In this document: in pieces, positions 24,677 through 35,952 of the stretch
Numbering within the stretch: position 1 is the first letter of the stretch
Layout: the number at the start of each line of letters is the position of its first letter
Assembly (NCBI GenBank): GCA_963082975.1
Contig: OY720350.1
Coordinates: forward strand, 13,920,910 to 13,984,909
Direction: 5' to 3'
Source of the DNA: Labia minor
Lineage: Eukaryota; Arthropoda; Insecta; Dermaptera; Spongiphoridae
Length of the DNA: 64,000 nucleotides
Program-made: the position numbers and the translations under genes
Notes under the pieces: model-generated
What the model saw: the letters and a program-made list of their open reading frames with translations, nothing else
What the model was told of the DNA's origin: nothing
The model's database searches: none

Positions 24677-25304
24677 ACTATCTCGTAAGAGATAGTATTG
24701 CGATCACGAAAATTTTCGATGTTGAGATTTTGATGTTTTTATACGTTTTGAAGGTTCCTGAATCATTTTCACAAAGGTTGAGAAAAATGTCTGTGTGTGT
24801 GTGTGTGTATGTGTTTGTGTATGTGTGTGTGTATGTATGTAGACAAGATTGCGCAAAAACGGTTTGAGCTAGAATGATGAAATTTGGTACATGGACATTA
24901 TTCAAAATTCATAGTTTTCTATCAACTTTTGAGAAATGTAGCTCAGCCGAAAGAGGGTCATTACCTACAACGTTTTGATTTTTTTTCCTCTAAAGTGACC
25001 GTAAAAATAAAGATATATGTTTGATAATTTTTCACATGATTAATAATTGTATAAAACTGCTATATATAGAATTTCAGCTTGATTGAATTGCTGAAAGTAC
25101 CAGAATTAATTTTTTAACACTGCAAATCTCACTCGCCAACACGTGGTGCCATCAACAAAGAGCCAAACATGCACTGGTTTAATAAATATTATTTATTAAT
25201 TTTAATTTATAATTTAATTAATTTAATTTAATTTAAATTAATATATGATATTTAATTCAATTCAAATTTGCGAGATAGTCGAGTGGAGTGGAGACACTCC
25301 AGCT
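24677..25304 (+). mobile_element. HLE-A element, full length
   Basis: Start ACTATCTCGTAAGAG, (TG)n zone from ATGTCTGTG (24788), end with GCGAGATAGTCGAG and the hairpin. A GGAGTGGAGTGG duplication extends the stem region. The Thr/His-rich minus frame is translated microsatellite. Confidence 0.92.
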
Positions 25305-26170
25305 AATTTTTTTTTGTCTTCTGAAATTCTATTCCTGTACAGTTGCAAGAAAAATAAATACCTTCCCAATTAACACGAAGGAAATTTCAAGGGGGAGGGG
25401 TTGGAACATTGAGAAAGAATGAGAGAGAAGGTCACTGGTTACGAACAGATTTGATTACCTTGCAACTCATTAATCTTTTTACGTTGATAATATATCATCT
25501 TAATATTTTTTAAACAGCCTAATCTTCATTTTAAATTTAGTAAATTTTAAAATGAAATTGAAATATTATTAATAAAAATAAATTATAGTTATTAAATACA
25601 TATAAAAAGAATCATTTTCAATGGTCGAAAGTGATTGGAAAAAATGCTTCCTATCCAGAAGCTTTATTAGATACTTTTGGTTTCTATATATTTGAGATAT
25701 ATACCTAGATACCATCTGATTGAAATCTTTTAAAATATTAAAACAGGTTATGATATCATCTATCAGTTATTCGTGAAAAAACAGAATTTAATTTTTTATT
25801 TTTTTTATAATTATTCAAATGCCTAATATAAAATAAATTAGTGTGAATATCTTAAATTACACCAAATAGGAAGGTCATAATCATAGAAACGAAATATAGT
25901 TTAAATAATAATTAAATATTCATAAAATTAATAGAAGGTTTCATTTATTCATGAATATAAAAATAAATTAAAATAGGAAATAATTTAATTACAGTTCAAT
26001 TTAAATTTTTAATTTCAATTTACAAAAATTTTACATAGAGCAAATCATGGTATATTTATTTAAAATTTATATTTTTTGTATAAAACTTGTATATTTCAAT
26101 TATTCTAAAAACATGGAAAATTTTTTTAATTTTCTCTGAGGGAAACTCATCAGGTTATTGGTAGATTGGT
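25305..26170. other. AT-rich stretch, no gene seen
   Basis: A purine-rich patch at 25380-25430 (GGGGGAGGGG) and AT-rich remainder. No feature I can support. Confidence 0.6.
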
Positions 26171-26495
26171 AGTTGCCAATCTTTTCTGGTTTGCGGCTCC
26201 CTAAATTATCGGATTTTTCCGAGGCTCCCTTAAATACATCTGATTTTTAAATAAATTTTTACGCTCTTGAAAAATTGGAAAACTTTTCTTCCCTCCATCG
26301 GAAATGTTTCAGAGCATCGCAAAATCATCTGACTTTATTTTTTATTTAGAACAATATTGAAAAAAATTTAAAAATAATCGAAAATGTTCAAAAGCTTGCC
26401 CACAAAATCATTTTACCTTTTTTTTTTTGAACCAAAAATTTCAAGTATTGGAAAATTTTTTCGCGGCTCCCCAGGGCGGCTTTGCATTGGGGTAG
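26171..26495. mobile_element. hAT-like non-autonomous repeat
   Basis: Starts AGTTGCCAATC and ends GCGGCTTTGCATTGGGGTA, with GCGGCTCCC words near both ends and several copies of the core motif (GAAAAATTGG, AACAATATTGAAAAAAATTT). Termini are only loosely inverted. Assigned from the shared core, not from a target duplication. Confidence 0.5.
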
Positions 26496-26672
26496 ATAAT
26501 AAATTCACTCATTAGAAAATTGCAATTCTCGAGAATTTTTTTTTTTTTTTATATGAAAATATGTTGAAAAAAATTTTAAAAAACTTAAACGATCATTTTT
26601 TCAATTTAATCTAAAAAGACATTCATAAAATTGAAAAACAATTTTTTAATGGATTGTTTGTCAGCCTAATAC

Positions 26673-26760
26673 AGGGGTTGCCAAAGTGGTCTAAATAGAC
26701 CCCAGGGGTCTATTTAACAACTGATGGGTCGAATAGGAAGTCGAAGGAAAAACACTTATT
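26673..26760 (+). mobile_element. hAT-like terminus fragment
   Basis: CAGGGGTTGCCAAAGTGGTC followed by TAAATAGACCCCAGGGGTC resembles the end of the hAT element at 23341 (CAGAGGTTCCCAAA, GACCCCTAGGGGTC). The opposite terminus is not visible; the SINE at 26949 lies just downstream. Confidence 0.6.
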
Positions 26761-26948
26761 TTATACTCAAATCATACATATCTAACTGCGTATGTATAAA
26801 ATTTTAAATTTTTTTATAATTGATTTAATATCATATAGATAATAAAATAATAAACGTATACTTATATATTTATTTGGGTGAAAAGAAGTAAAAATTCTGT
26901 TGCTACTATACTTATTGTTTTTCTAAATTTTAAATATTAAAACTAATA

Positions 26949-27236
26949 AAAAAAAACCTCTGACTTTTGTACGTCCTACGCATGGACAACGCCTATCAAG
27001 CCGGTTATATCAATGAGGTGTCCTATGATCAGTAGAACGGGTCCTCTCAACCTTTACCTTGATTTTCTTGATCTGAGGCGCTATCAAGTAGCTTTTCCTT
27101 AATGTTGTTCCCGGAGGCTGGGTTGACTCCGTCCCATACACCCCAGTTAGAGGAAATTCCCTTGCCAGGGCCGGGACTTGAACCCGGGACCATGTGAATG
27201 TGATGCAGGTTCGCTACCCACACACCCAATGGCGCC
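26949..27236 (-). mobile_element. tRNA-Met-like SINE, copy 2
   Basis: Reverse copy of the SINE at 9122. The B-box (GGACTTGAACCC on the plus strand, about 27174) and head GGCGCC (27231-27236) are present; the tail is an A-run on the plus strand at 26949-26956. The anticodon region is altered (CACATTCACATGG). The 87-codon minus frame is translated SINE. Confidence 0.87.
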
Positions 27237-27905
27237 TTGTTAAGGCTAATAGATAATTTTATTTTAATTACCCGAAAATTACCTTTATGCGGGTCGATGG
27301 AGATTTCCAAAAATTATATAGGGATCGATGATGGAATAGCACAATTATCTTAAACTAAAATCACTCGTTAAAGAAAAAAATTGTGAATAATTTATTTTAT
27401 TATAAAAAATGGATAATGTAAACCTGAAAGGTAATGAGTGATTCGATTTGATTTTTGTTGAACTGTAAAAAAGTTAAATAATGATTCAATTATCATGTTA
27501 TATGTTATAATATATCATCATATTGTTTCAAATGAGCAAAAATAATAAGATCATGTTTTCCAAATCTATTTGCAGAATTTTAAAATGTTTAAATGTTTCA
27601 GTTGTACTTAGAATGTTGAGTTGTCCTGAATTTGGGAGAAATTGAAAGTTTAATGTTAAAAATACACTTTTGTTTTTAATTTATTTAGAATATTAATAAA
27701 TAAATTATAAATTATAAATTAGATTTAATAAATTTTATCTATAATTTTGAAATACCTTAATATATACAGTTGTTTCGTTTTCATTTTTCTTTTATTTCTT
27801 TTAAATATGAATTGATTACTAATCTTTTGTGTGAATTAAATAAAAATAATTATTAATATCTTTTTTTCTTGTACCAATGTAAGTATATGGGGAGGTATTG
27901 GATAT
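27237..27905. other. AT-rich stretch, no gene seen
   Basis: Nothing recognisable apart from GGGTCGATGG/GGGATCGATG words near 27291-27330, which may be hAT debris linked to 26673-26760. Confidence 0.55.
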
Positions 27906-28140
27906 TTAAATGGAAGTGACTGTATGGCAATGCGATCGACCTGATCCAGATGCGAGTGTGGGTGCCGGTGCTCCTCTGTTCGAATGGTCTGTTCCCACGG
28001 CCAATTCTCCACTGCAGAAACGACCGAGGACTGCGTTGTCCATGATCTGCATCTCTTCTGGCAGCCAACGCGCTGAGTCACTTGCAGACATTCCTGAGAC
28101 CTGAGACTCCCCCACCTTACTACCTGCCTCTGCCCCCTCA
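27906..28140 (-). CDS. Candidate terminal coding exon, unknown protein
   Basis: A GC-rich island. The minus strand enters it through a strong acceptor, a long T-run then CTCTTAG (28147-28141), and stays open for 77 codons from 28139 to TAA at 27906-27908. The peptide includes ARWLPEEMQIMDNAVLGRFC and ends SHCHTVTSI, which would be a class I PDZ-ligand form (T-x-I). No domain is recognised. Two other minus frames are also long, so the frame is uncertain. Shortly after the stop comes GGTACAAGAAAAAAAG, which could instead be a retroposon tail. Confidence 0.4.
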
Positions 28141-28628
28141 CTAAGAGAAAAAAAAAATAAAAAATAAAATAAAATAAAAAGTTATAGAGACCTTCTTGCC
28201 TTGAGGGTTCGGCTTCACGTTGTTCTTTCTACAAGAAGTGCATCACTAATTGGGCCTGCTAGGCATCACTCGATGCACTCTTCCTATGTACTCTCTCTCA
28301 GTGATCACACATTATTCAACTGCAAATCTATTTTTATACTAAAATCATCTCGATAATTTGTTACAATACCTTTGAAATATATTTAAAATAAAAAAAAACA
28401 AACTTTTTTTCATAAGAATCTTCATTGATATAATAATATCCTTTTAATCTTTAAATACTCCTATTTCACTATTACTATTACTATTTAATATTACTAAATT
28501 TATACTAATTATCATATATTTTATTATTATCATTTCTAAAAGGCAATGTTTAATTAATATTTTTATTTAAAACTTAACAAATAACAATAGAATAAAAAAA
28601 AACGTGGTAAAATAAGGGTAATTTTTAC

Positions 28629-29232
28629 AAAACGGTAAGCTTCAGGGATCGAAATTTGCAGCCCTTGAGTAATGTTTTATTGACTAATTCACTAATTATT
28701 CACCTATTCAGTAATTTTCAGTTTTTTTCGGTTCGGTTTGGATATAGGAAAATTAAAAAAATATTTAATTAATTAATTTTATATCCAAACCGAACCAAAA
28801 AATATATAGGAAAATTAAAAAAATTAATTTATTAAATAATTTTTTAACTTTCCTATATCCAAACCGAACCGATAGCCATTAAGTAATGTTTTATTAACTA
28901 ATTCACTAATTATTCACTTATTCAGTAATTTTCGGGTTTTTTTCGGTTCGGTTTGGAAAATTAAAAAATTAATTAATTAAATAATTTTTCTATATCCAAA
29001 CGCAACCGAAAAAAACCGAAAATTACTGAATAAGTGAATAATTAGTGAATTAGTCAATAAAACATTACTTAATGGCTGCACACATTTCGACGTTCAGAAC
29101 CAGCTAATCTGTCAAACTTAAAAAAATGTTATCTCGTAAACTAGAAGAGACCGAGAAAAAAGTTTTTTTTTGGAATTAAAAACGGAATCCACTGGCAAAG
29201 TTTCATCCAAATCCCTGAAGCTTCCCCTTTTA
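28629..29232. mobile_element. Palindromic fold-back element, copy 1
   Basis: Outer ends AAAACGGTAAGCTTCAGGG (28629) and CCCTGAAGCTTCCCCTTTT (to 29232) are inverted. Inside, blocks such as GGTTCGGTTTGGATATAGGA and CTAATTCACTAATTATTCAC recur two to three times in both orientations, so most of the element can fold on itself. A related element lies at 58989-59375 with a different block order. No coding content. Confidence 0.75.
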
Positions 29233-30334
29233 TAAACAATTACCAAAATAAGGTATAAGCAAGAATAAAATAAATTGAACATTTTCTTTAATATTTCTAA
29301 TATATATTTCAAATACACATTTATCTTGTTATTAAATTTGACTTTGATATATTTCACATTAAATTTATAATATTGTTAATTAATTATTTATATATGCATT
29401 CATTATATTGAAAAAGTTTTCAATTCTAAAATTAATTGTACTAGAATTAAAAAGAAAAATCTTATTAAAATTATTTTTTTTTAATTTTAATAGATTTATT
29501 TTATATTTTAAAATAAATATTTGAATAATATCATATAAATTCATTAGAATAAAGAAATATTATAGTGTTGTATATAATATATGTATATAAAAATATAAAT
29601 TATACTATGATATTTAAAAAAATTAAAATTGATTAATGTTAATTAAATATATCACGTATTTATCTATATATTGTTAATTTTCTTATTAAATGGTATATAG
29701 GTATATACATACAACACAAAGTAACAAAAACAAAAAACCTTTCGTGTATGTAATGTTCAAGAGAGCAAAACAAAATAATTATATAATTTGTTTTTCAATT
29801 TTATTTTTTTTTCATCTTTACACTTGATATATTATTGATTGTTAAAACATTAAATTTAAGTATCATGATTTAATTATAAACAAATAGAAAAACTCAATTT
29901 GAACCAATAAAAAAAGGAATTTAATAATATAATAATAATAATAATAAAGAGGTGAGTAATATTATAGGATACAAATCATTCGACAATGAATAATGGTTAT
30001 TGTAAATTTCAGGAAATGGACAATGTATTTTATTTTTACTTTTATTACTATTTGTGAATCATGATATATATTTTGATATAGGTGATTATTTTATACCTGG
30101 ACGTTCTTTTAATACCATTAATTTCTGTCTAAATAGATAATTATCTTTTATAAATAGATTTTATTTAAAATGTAGAAAAATTTTAAATCTAAAAAAAGAA
30201 CACCTTTAATTTTTTATTTTCTTAATTTTCAATAAAATACTAAGTAGTATAAAATTGCCTATCTTTTTTTAGAATTATGAAAAAAAAAATTCATAAAATA
30301 GCTAGTTTTTCATTAAAATTTGTAGAACATTTTT
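29233..30334. other. AT-rich stretch, no gene seen
   Basis: AT-rich with an (AAT)n run near 29925-29947. No supported feature. Confidence 0.65.
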
Positions 30335-30980
30335 ACTATCTCGCCAGTTGGTTTGAGCAAGAATAATGAAATTTGGTATACGGGCATTATTGAAAATTCA
30401 TAGTTTTCTATCAACTTTTGAGAAATGTAGCTCAACCGGAAGAGGGTCATTACCGACCACGTTTTGATTTTTTTTTCCTTTAAAGTGACAGCAAAAATAA
30501 AAATATATGTTTGATAGTTTTCCACATGATTAAAAATTGTATAAAACTGCTATATATAGAATTTCAGCTTGATTGAATCGCTGAAAGTACCAGAATTAAT
30601 TTTTTAAAACTGCAAATTTCACGCTCCAACACGCAGTATAGCAGTTTTATACAATTTTTAATCCTGTAAAAAATTATCTAACATATATCTTTATTTTTAC
30701 GGTCACTTTAGAGGAAAAAAAATCAAAACCTTCTTCCGGTTGAGCTACATTTCTCAAAAGTTGGTAGATAACTAGGAATTTTGAATTATTCCCGTATACC
30801 AAATTTCTAACTCAAATCGTTTTCGCGAAATCTTGTCTACATACATACACACATACACACACACACAGACATTTTTCTCAACCTTAGTGAAAATGATTCA
30901 GGAACCTTCAAAACGTATAAAAACATCAAAATCTCAACATCAAAAATTCCGTGATCCCAATATTATCTCTGGCGAGAGGT
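30335..30980. mobile_element. HLE-A fold-back: two left ends in inverted orientation
   Basis: The first half (30335-about 30634) is forward HLE-A, beginning ACTATCTCGCCAG. The second half (about 30635-30980) is reverse HLE-A ending GGCGAGAGGT. The junction lies near CACGCAGTATAGCAG. Both outer ends are left termini and no right hairpin remains, so the unit is a head-to-head composite and nearly palindromic. Confidence 0.88.
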
Positions 30981-31406
30981 AAAAATTAAATAGAAATAGA
31001 AAAAATAAATAGATTATTTATTCATTTTTTGTTTTTGTTTTTGAGAATATTTCTTATTTATTTTCAATGAATATTAAAATAAAATATGAAGGGGGGATGA
31101 TCTATTATAAAATAAAATTTAAAAAAAATAAATAAATAAAGTTAAAAAACAACACTGTCGTTTTCTCTAAATTTATTTAAATGTTTTTTTTTTTTTTTGG
31201 ATGAATATTTTGGAGTGTTCCTATGTCATAATAAAGTGTGTGTGGTGAGAAAGAATCAGCCCAAAGTATTTCCTTAACGGGTTAAAAGATTTCCGGCCAC
31301 AGATAAATAGACAGGTATAAAAAAGAAAGATGGGTATATTATTTATACCTGAACCAGAGGTGCCTTTTTATGTTTAATTATTTTTAGATTTATTTCTTTT
31401 TTTTTT
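30981..31406. other. AT-rich spacer
   Basis: AT-rich sequence with a 14-T run near 31186; no feature. The T-run at 31398-31408 is the possible A-tail (minus strand) of the next entry. Confidence 0.5.
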
Positions 31407-31661
31407 TTAATTAGTTGCCACATATGGTGAATCGAAGTGGTAATCGGGATGGGTGATGTCCCTGGCCCGCGGATATCTTCCCTTTTTTCCATTGAGTTCC
31501 TGACCACAGTACAAGCACCACACCCAAATGGCTGCGTGCCAATCACCAGATAGAGATGCTGGACACTTAAGTTCTTTATGGGGCGCCGAAATCTTTCAGT
31601 AGGACCTGTTGAGCCCCACGCACAAATAAACGACACCCACATTCCAGTCCCACACCGACAT
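31407..31661 (-). pseudogene. Coding-like ORF with one internal TGA, unknown family
   Basis: On the minus strand an ATG at 31661-31659 opens a frame of 84 codons to TAA at 31407-31409, broken only by TGA at 31598-31596. The reading is balanced and protein-like: MSVWDWNVGVVYLCVGLNRS before the TGA, then CPASLSGDWHAAIWVWCLYC and ITHPDYHFDSPYVATN after it. A CLYCGQ pair of cysteines is visible. An A-rich run on the minus strand immediately follows the stop, suggesting the 3' end of a retroelement or retrocopy. The longer 118-codon frame in another phase is a shadow. Family not recognised. Confidence 0.45.
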
Positions 31662-31993
31662 CTCAATCGCAGGCCAATAAGCAGAAAATTAATTAACAAC
31701 GTTTCGAATATTTCAGAAACACGGTTTTATTATTTTTTCAAACAAACAAATAGATTTTTGAATGATACTTTAAATAACTATACTTTTTTCAACCCCTCCT
31801 CCCATCTCGTCCCCACCATCATCGCATGAACACACAAGCCAATTCACTCCCTTTCAATTTCGTAATATGGAAGCTTGTCTTTCACCCCCGAAGGGAATCA
31901 AGAGACCTTTTTCCTCAGTTCTTTTTTTATATAGCATATAGTAATATAAGAAATCTCTCTTTCTCTCTCTCCCTCTCTCTTTAAGAACACATA

Positions 31994-32065
31994 AGCCTAG
32001 TTTACACGGGCTTAGTACTTGTCATTAGTTCAAAGGTGGGCAAATATTTTTAAACCTGGGCTTTT
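31994..32065 (+). mobile_element. Fragment of the 32.7-kb long-TIR MITE
   Basis: AGCCTAGTTTACACGGGCTT, AGTACTTGTCATTAGTTCAA and GGTGGGCAAATATTTTTAA match the left end of 32716-32966 almost base for base. Only this arm is present. Confidence 0.8.
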
Positions 32066-32715
32066 TGAACGCTTTTTCTATATACATATTTGAATAATTC
32101 TTCTTTTCTATTTAGAGTGAAAGGTATAAATTTTATCATTGTCTAATATAAAAAAAAAACAAAATATAATATTTTGAATGTTTTATGAATACAAAAATAT
32201 TTTCATAATTTCAATTAAAATGACTAAATTATATTATTTTTTGTTTTTGTTTCAATTATTAATTACAACTATATTTTAAGTGAAAAAATGATTTCTTGGT
32301 TCTATAAAAATTAAAATATGATTTTTTAGACAAATGATATAAACGAGATGTTTTAAATTTTGAGTATTTTTTTAAATTTGTTTTAAATCAAAATTATTGT
32401 ATTCTATTATATTTTTTTATTAATAGGCTTCTTTTTATATTTTTAATTTTTAATAAATTCTTTTTTGATATGATATTAATAAAAAATAATATTAAATTGT
32501 ATATAAATTTAAAAATTAGAATATTTGAATTTTTTTAAATTTTAACACATGTAATCAATCATATGCATTAAGAATAGAACATTTTGAAAATCAACTTGAA
32601 TTTAAATTCAGAAAAAAATACTTATATTAATAATACATAGACTATTCAAATATAACTAGAAACTCTTTCTCTTAAATTTAAAAAAACGGAGTGTTAAGAA
32701 ACTAAGAAGGCCTTA
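32066..32715. other. AT-rich stretch, no gene seen
   Basis: AT-rich between two related MITE ends. The region 32250-32560 resembles 3450-3680 in wording (TTTTAAATCAAAATYATTRT, ATATTAAATTGTATWTAAA), possibly another old dispersed repeat. Confidence 0.5.
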
Positions 32716-32966
32716 AGCCTAGTTTACACGGGCTTAGTAGTTGTCATTAGTTCAGGGGTGAGCAAATACTTTTAAGCGCGGGCCAAAAATGAAATTTTCA
32801 AAATGTATTCCGGGCCGGAGAACCATATTTCGAAAACACTAATAAAAAAAATTATCTTTTTTTTTAGAGACATATTGAACGAAAAATCTTTTCAACTGGC
32901 CGAAAAGCAAAAAGCATTTGCCCACCCCTGAACTGACAAGTACTAAGCCCGTATAAACTAGACTTT
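32716..32966. mobile_element. MITE with long (about 55 bp) inverted termini
   Basis: The left arm AGCCTAGTTTACACGGGCTT... GTTCAGGGGTGAGCAAATAC is inverted at the right end (GCATTTGCCCACCCCTGAAC... AAGCCCGTATAAACTAGACT). The inner CAGGGGTGRGCAAA resembles a hAT terminus, so a hAT MITE inside an older element's TIRs is also possible. No ORF. Confidence 0.82.
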
Positions 32967-33460
32967 ACTCTTCAATATTATTAATTCATGAATAATTTAT
33001 TTTATGTAAGTGTATATTTTTTTCAAACAGGTAAAAATATATAATATATAATAAAATAGATATTAATTTTTATTTATATTATTAATATCTTAGTAACAAC
33101 TAATTAGTAATTAAATGTCATCAATTATTTAAAAAGAAGATAATAAGCGGAAGAACATTTAATTTTTTTTCATTATTCTCCTTTATAATTGGTGAATAGA
33201 ATGGAACAGGTCGCTGTGTCCGTGACCCTGGCTCCCGAAATCCATACCTCGCTTACATCAGCACACAGCCAATGAATCAAGGAATAAAATTCCTTTACTA
33301 AATTATATATAACCGATAGATGATTGCTTCTCTTTAAAGTTTATAATATACGAAAAGTATTTTACTTATATTATTTATAAAAAAAAAATAAAAGTTGAAA
33401 ATATTAAAATACACCTAAATATTCTCACACTTGAGTTTTGATGAAGCTTTTATGAAAAAA
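32967..33460. other. Spacer with one GC-rich patch
   Basis: 33190-33290 is clearly GC-richer than its flanks. A 24-codon frame at 33201-33275 starts MEQVAVSVTLAPEIHTS. On the minus strand the patch contains a donor-like GTAAGC. Too short to call; it may be a small exon. Confidence 0.3.
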
Positions 33461-33939
33461 TCTGGAGTGTCTCCACTCGACTATCTCGCAATTTGAATTG
33501 GATTAAATAACATATATTATATTTAAATTAAATTTAATTAATTATAAATTAAAATTAATAAATAATATTTATTAAACGAGCGCCTGTTTGGCTCTTTGTT
33601 GATGGCACCACGTCACGTGTTGGCGCGTGAGATTTGCAGTGTTAAAAAATTAATTCTGGTACTTTCAGCGATTCAATCAAGCTGAAATTCTATATATAGC
33701 AGTTTTATACAATTTTTAATCATATGAAAAACTATCAATCATATATTTTTATTTTTACTGCCACTTTAGAAGAAAAAAAATCAAAACATTGTAGGTAATG
33801 ACCCTCTTCGGGTTGAGCTACATTTCTCAAATTTCATTATTCAAGCTCAAACCGTTTTCGCGTAATCTTGTCTACATACACAGAAATTTTCTCAACCTTA
33901 GTGAAAATAACTCAGGGACCTTCAAAATGGCGAGATAGT
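33461..33939 (-). mobile_element. HLE-A element with internal deletion
   Basis: Reverse copy: CTGGAGTGTCTCCACTCGAC near 33462 at the right end, GGCGAGATAGT to 33939 at the left. About 40 bp next to the left terminus and the microsatellite are deleted (ACCTTCAAAATGGCGAGATA). Confidence 0.9.
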
Positions 33940-34065
33940 AAAAATTTACAATTTAATTTAAAACAAATTTAATTTTAATAAAAATTATTTACAATCACAA
34001 TTTGTCACGAATATATTTATTAAAACTTTTGTGGTTTTTATAGTTATTAAAGGGATTTTTATTAA

Positions 34066-34236
34066 TACACCACATATTTGTATAATTTATTTATTTAGTT
34101 AAATAAAAGTACAACGTTTCGACTGCTTATTCTGCATTCGTTATCAAGTATCGTAAGCTTGCTTCGGCTCAAGTAGACTGAAACGTTGTACATTTATTTA
34201 ACTAAATAAATAAATTATACAAATATATGGTGCATT
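34066..34236. mobile_element. Fold-back MITE, about 60-bp arms
   Basis: The left arm CCACATATTTGTATAATTTA ... GTACAACGTTTCGACTG is repeated inverted on the right (GAAACGTTGTAC ... ATAAATTATACAAATATATG). A unique loop of about 50 bp (34128-34178) separates them. No ORF. Confidence 0.8.
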
Positions 34237-34663
34237 TAAAAAATTTGAATTGTTATTATATTTATTATTTGAATCTCAATAAAAACATGCTATATTTTTG
34301 AGTGTTGGAAGGATTTGAAATTTAAAAATTTGATTAATATATAAATAAAATATTAAATATTTCAATAATTTAATAATTAAAAAAAAATACTTTCATATTA
34401 TATGTTTTTCTCATAATTAGAAAATAAATAAAAATGCTATATGGAAGTGTTTAATAATTACAATTATTATTATATAATAATAATTACAATAATTATTATT
34501 ATACTTAAAAGACATATAGTATTTTCAACATTTTAGAGGCATAACAATTTTTATTGTTTTTAATCTTTAAAATGGATACTTAAGTTTCTCATTTGGAAAA
34601 AAAACTTATTTCTAAACCGAGAATTCTATTTCTAATTTAATTTTTAATTCTCTTAATACGGCT

Positions 34664-34681
34664 TAAGACACTCCAGCTTAT
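34664..34681 (+). mobile_element. HLE-A right-end stub
   Basis: GACACTCCAGCTTATTTTTT is the hairpin 3' half and tail of HLE-A, with nothing recognisable before it. It is followed at once by family H at 34687, reproducing the head-to-tail junction seen elsewhere. Confidence 0.7.
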
Positions 34682-34686
34682 TTTTT

Positions 34687-34855
34687 ACTGTTGGTATAAC
34701 TCAGTTCTATTTTCAGTCTTTACGCCCTTCACCCCCAGATATTCATATTATAAAGATTAATAATATATAATGAAAATATTTTTCACCTTGTCTAGATTTT
34801 TATTATTATTTATCTTTAATTTTGTATCCTATTTTCAATTTTCCTTTTTCTGCTT
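34687..34855 (+). mobile_element. Family H repeat, copy 2
   Basis: ACTGTTGGTATAACTCAGTT through CTTTACGCCCTTCACCCCC to TTTTTCTGCTTG, slightly internally deleted compared with 22996-23225. It is cut by the HLE-A fragment at 34856. Confidence 0.75.
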
Positions 34856-35002
34856 GTGTCATCAACACGCGCTGTTTTAATAAATATTAATTATTAATTT
34901 TAATTTATAATTTGTAATTAATTAAATTTAATTTAAATATAATATATGTTATTTAATCCAATTCAAATTTGCGAGATAGACGAGTGGAGACACTCCAGCT
35001 TA
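34856..35002 (+). mobile_element. HLE-A right-end fragment
   Basis: From GTCATCAACACGCGCTG to GCGAGATAGACGAGTGGAG, the hairpin, and CAGCTTA. One base of the subterminal repeat is changed. The left two thirds are missing. Confidence 0.85.
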
Positions 35003-35415
35003 TTTATAATAGTGTTTGAAAAAATAATGACAATAATTGACACTTGATTGTGCGAATTTCTTTATAATTGGAACTGTGGGATTATTAAATAAAAACAAGG
35101 ATATTGCCTTTCAAAATAATATATATAATTATTTATATTTTTCTGGTTTTCATTATTCATACTATTTGTCAATTAAAATTATATATAATTAAATGAATTC
35201 CCTTTATCGCAGACTGACCAACATTTGAGGAAATACTATCTAGATTAACGTCATTAAAAAATTTCAACTAATTTACTATGAATGGTATGATTCATATATA
35301 GTTAGTTCCTCTATGAAAAGATACTTGAAATCATCCATGAAATTCTATCATTCTATCAAGTTTATTCAGATTGAAATTTGCGGTTTGAGTTTAAATACAA
35401 TCAATATTCAATTTT
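35003..35415. other. AT-rich spacer
   Basis: No feature seen. Confidence 0.6.
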
Positions 35416-35952
35416 ACTATCTCGCTATTTAAAAACCGCGACAATAGGCTGTCCCGAAGACATTTTTCGGGACATAATATCTTTTGTTTTGACGAAGTCT
35501 TTAAAACTATAAGCTATAATCATGAAATTTGGTATACGGGCATTATTTAAAATTCGTAGTTTTCTATCAACTTTTGAGAAATGAAGCTCAACCGGAAGAG
35601 GACCATTACCTACAACGTTTTGATTTATTTTCCTCTAAAGTGACCGTAAAAATAAAGATATAGGTTTGATAGTTTTTCACATGATTAAAAATTGTATAAA
35701 ACTGCTAAATATAGAATTTGAGGTTGATTGAATCCCTGAAAGTACCAGAATTAATTTTTTAATACTGCAAATCTCACGCGCCAACACGTGACTTGGTGAC
35801 ATCAACAAAGAGCCAAACACGCCCTGGTTTAATAAATATTATTTATTAATTTTAATTTATAATTTATAATTAATTAAATTGAATTTAAATATAATATATG
35901 TTATTTAATCCAATTCAAATTGCGAGATAGTCGAGTGGAGACACTCCAGCTT
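35416..35952 (+). mobile_element. HLE-A, variant subfamily with extra hairpin
   Basis: Left terminus ACTATCTCGCT, then CTGTCCCGAAGACATTTTTC followed by GGGACA (an extra hairpin TGTCCCGAA...TTCGGGACA), then the ATAATATCTTTTGTTTTGAC variant 5' part shared with 21846-22328, then ordinary HLE-A body and right end. This is the only copy that shows the complete variant left end. Confidence 0.88.

Noticed and set aside
31343..31699. 118-codon minus-strand ORF
   Set aside because: Another phase of the same strand reads as a more protein-like sequence and ends just before an A-rich tail; this frame is Arg/Gly-skewed and runs through the poly-A.
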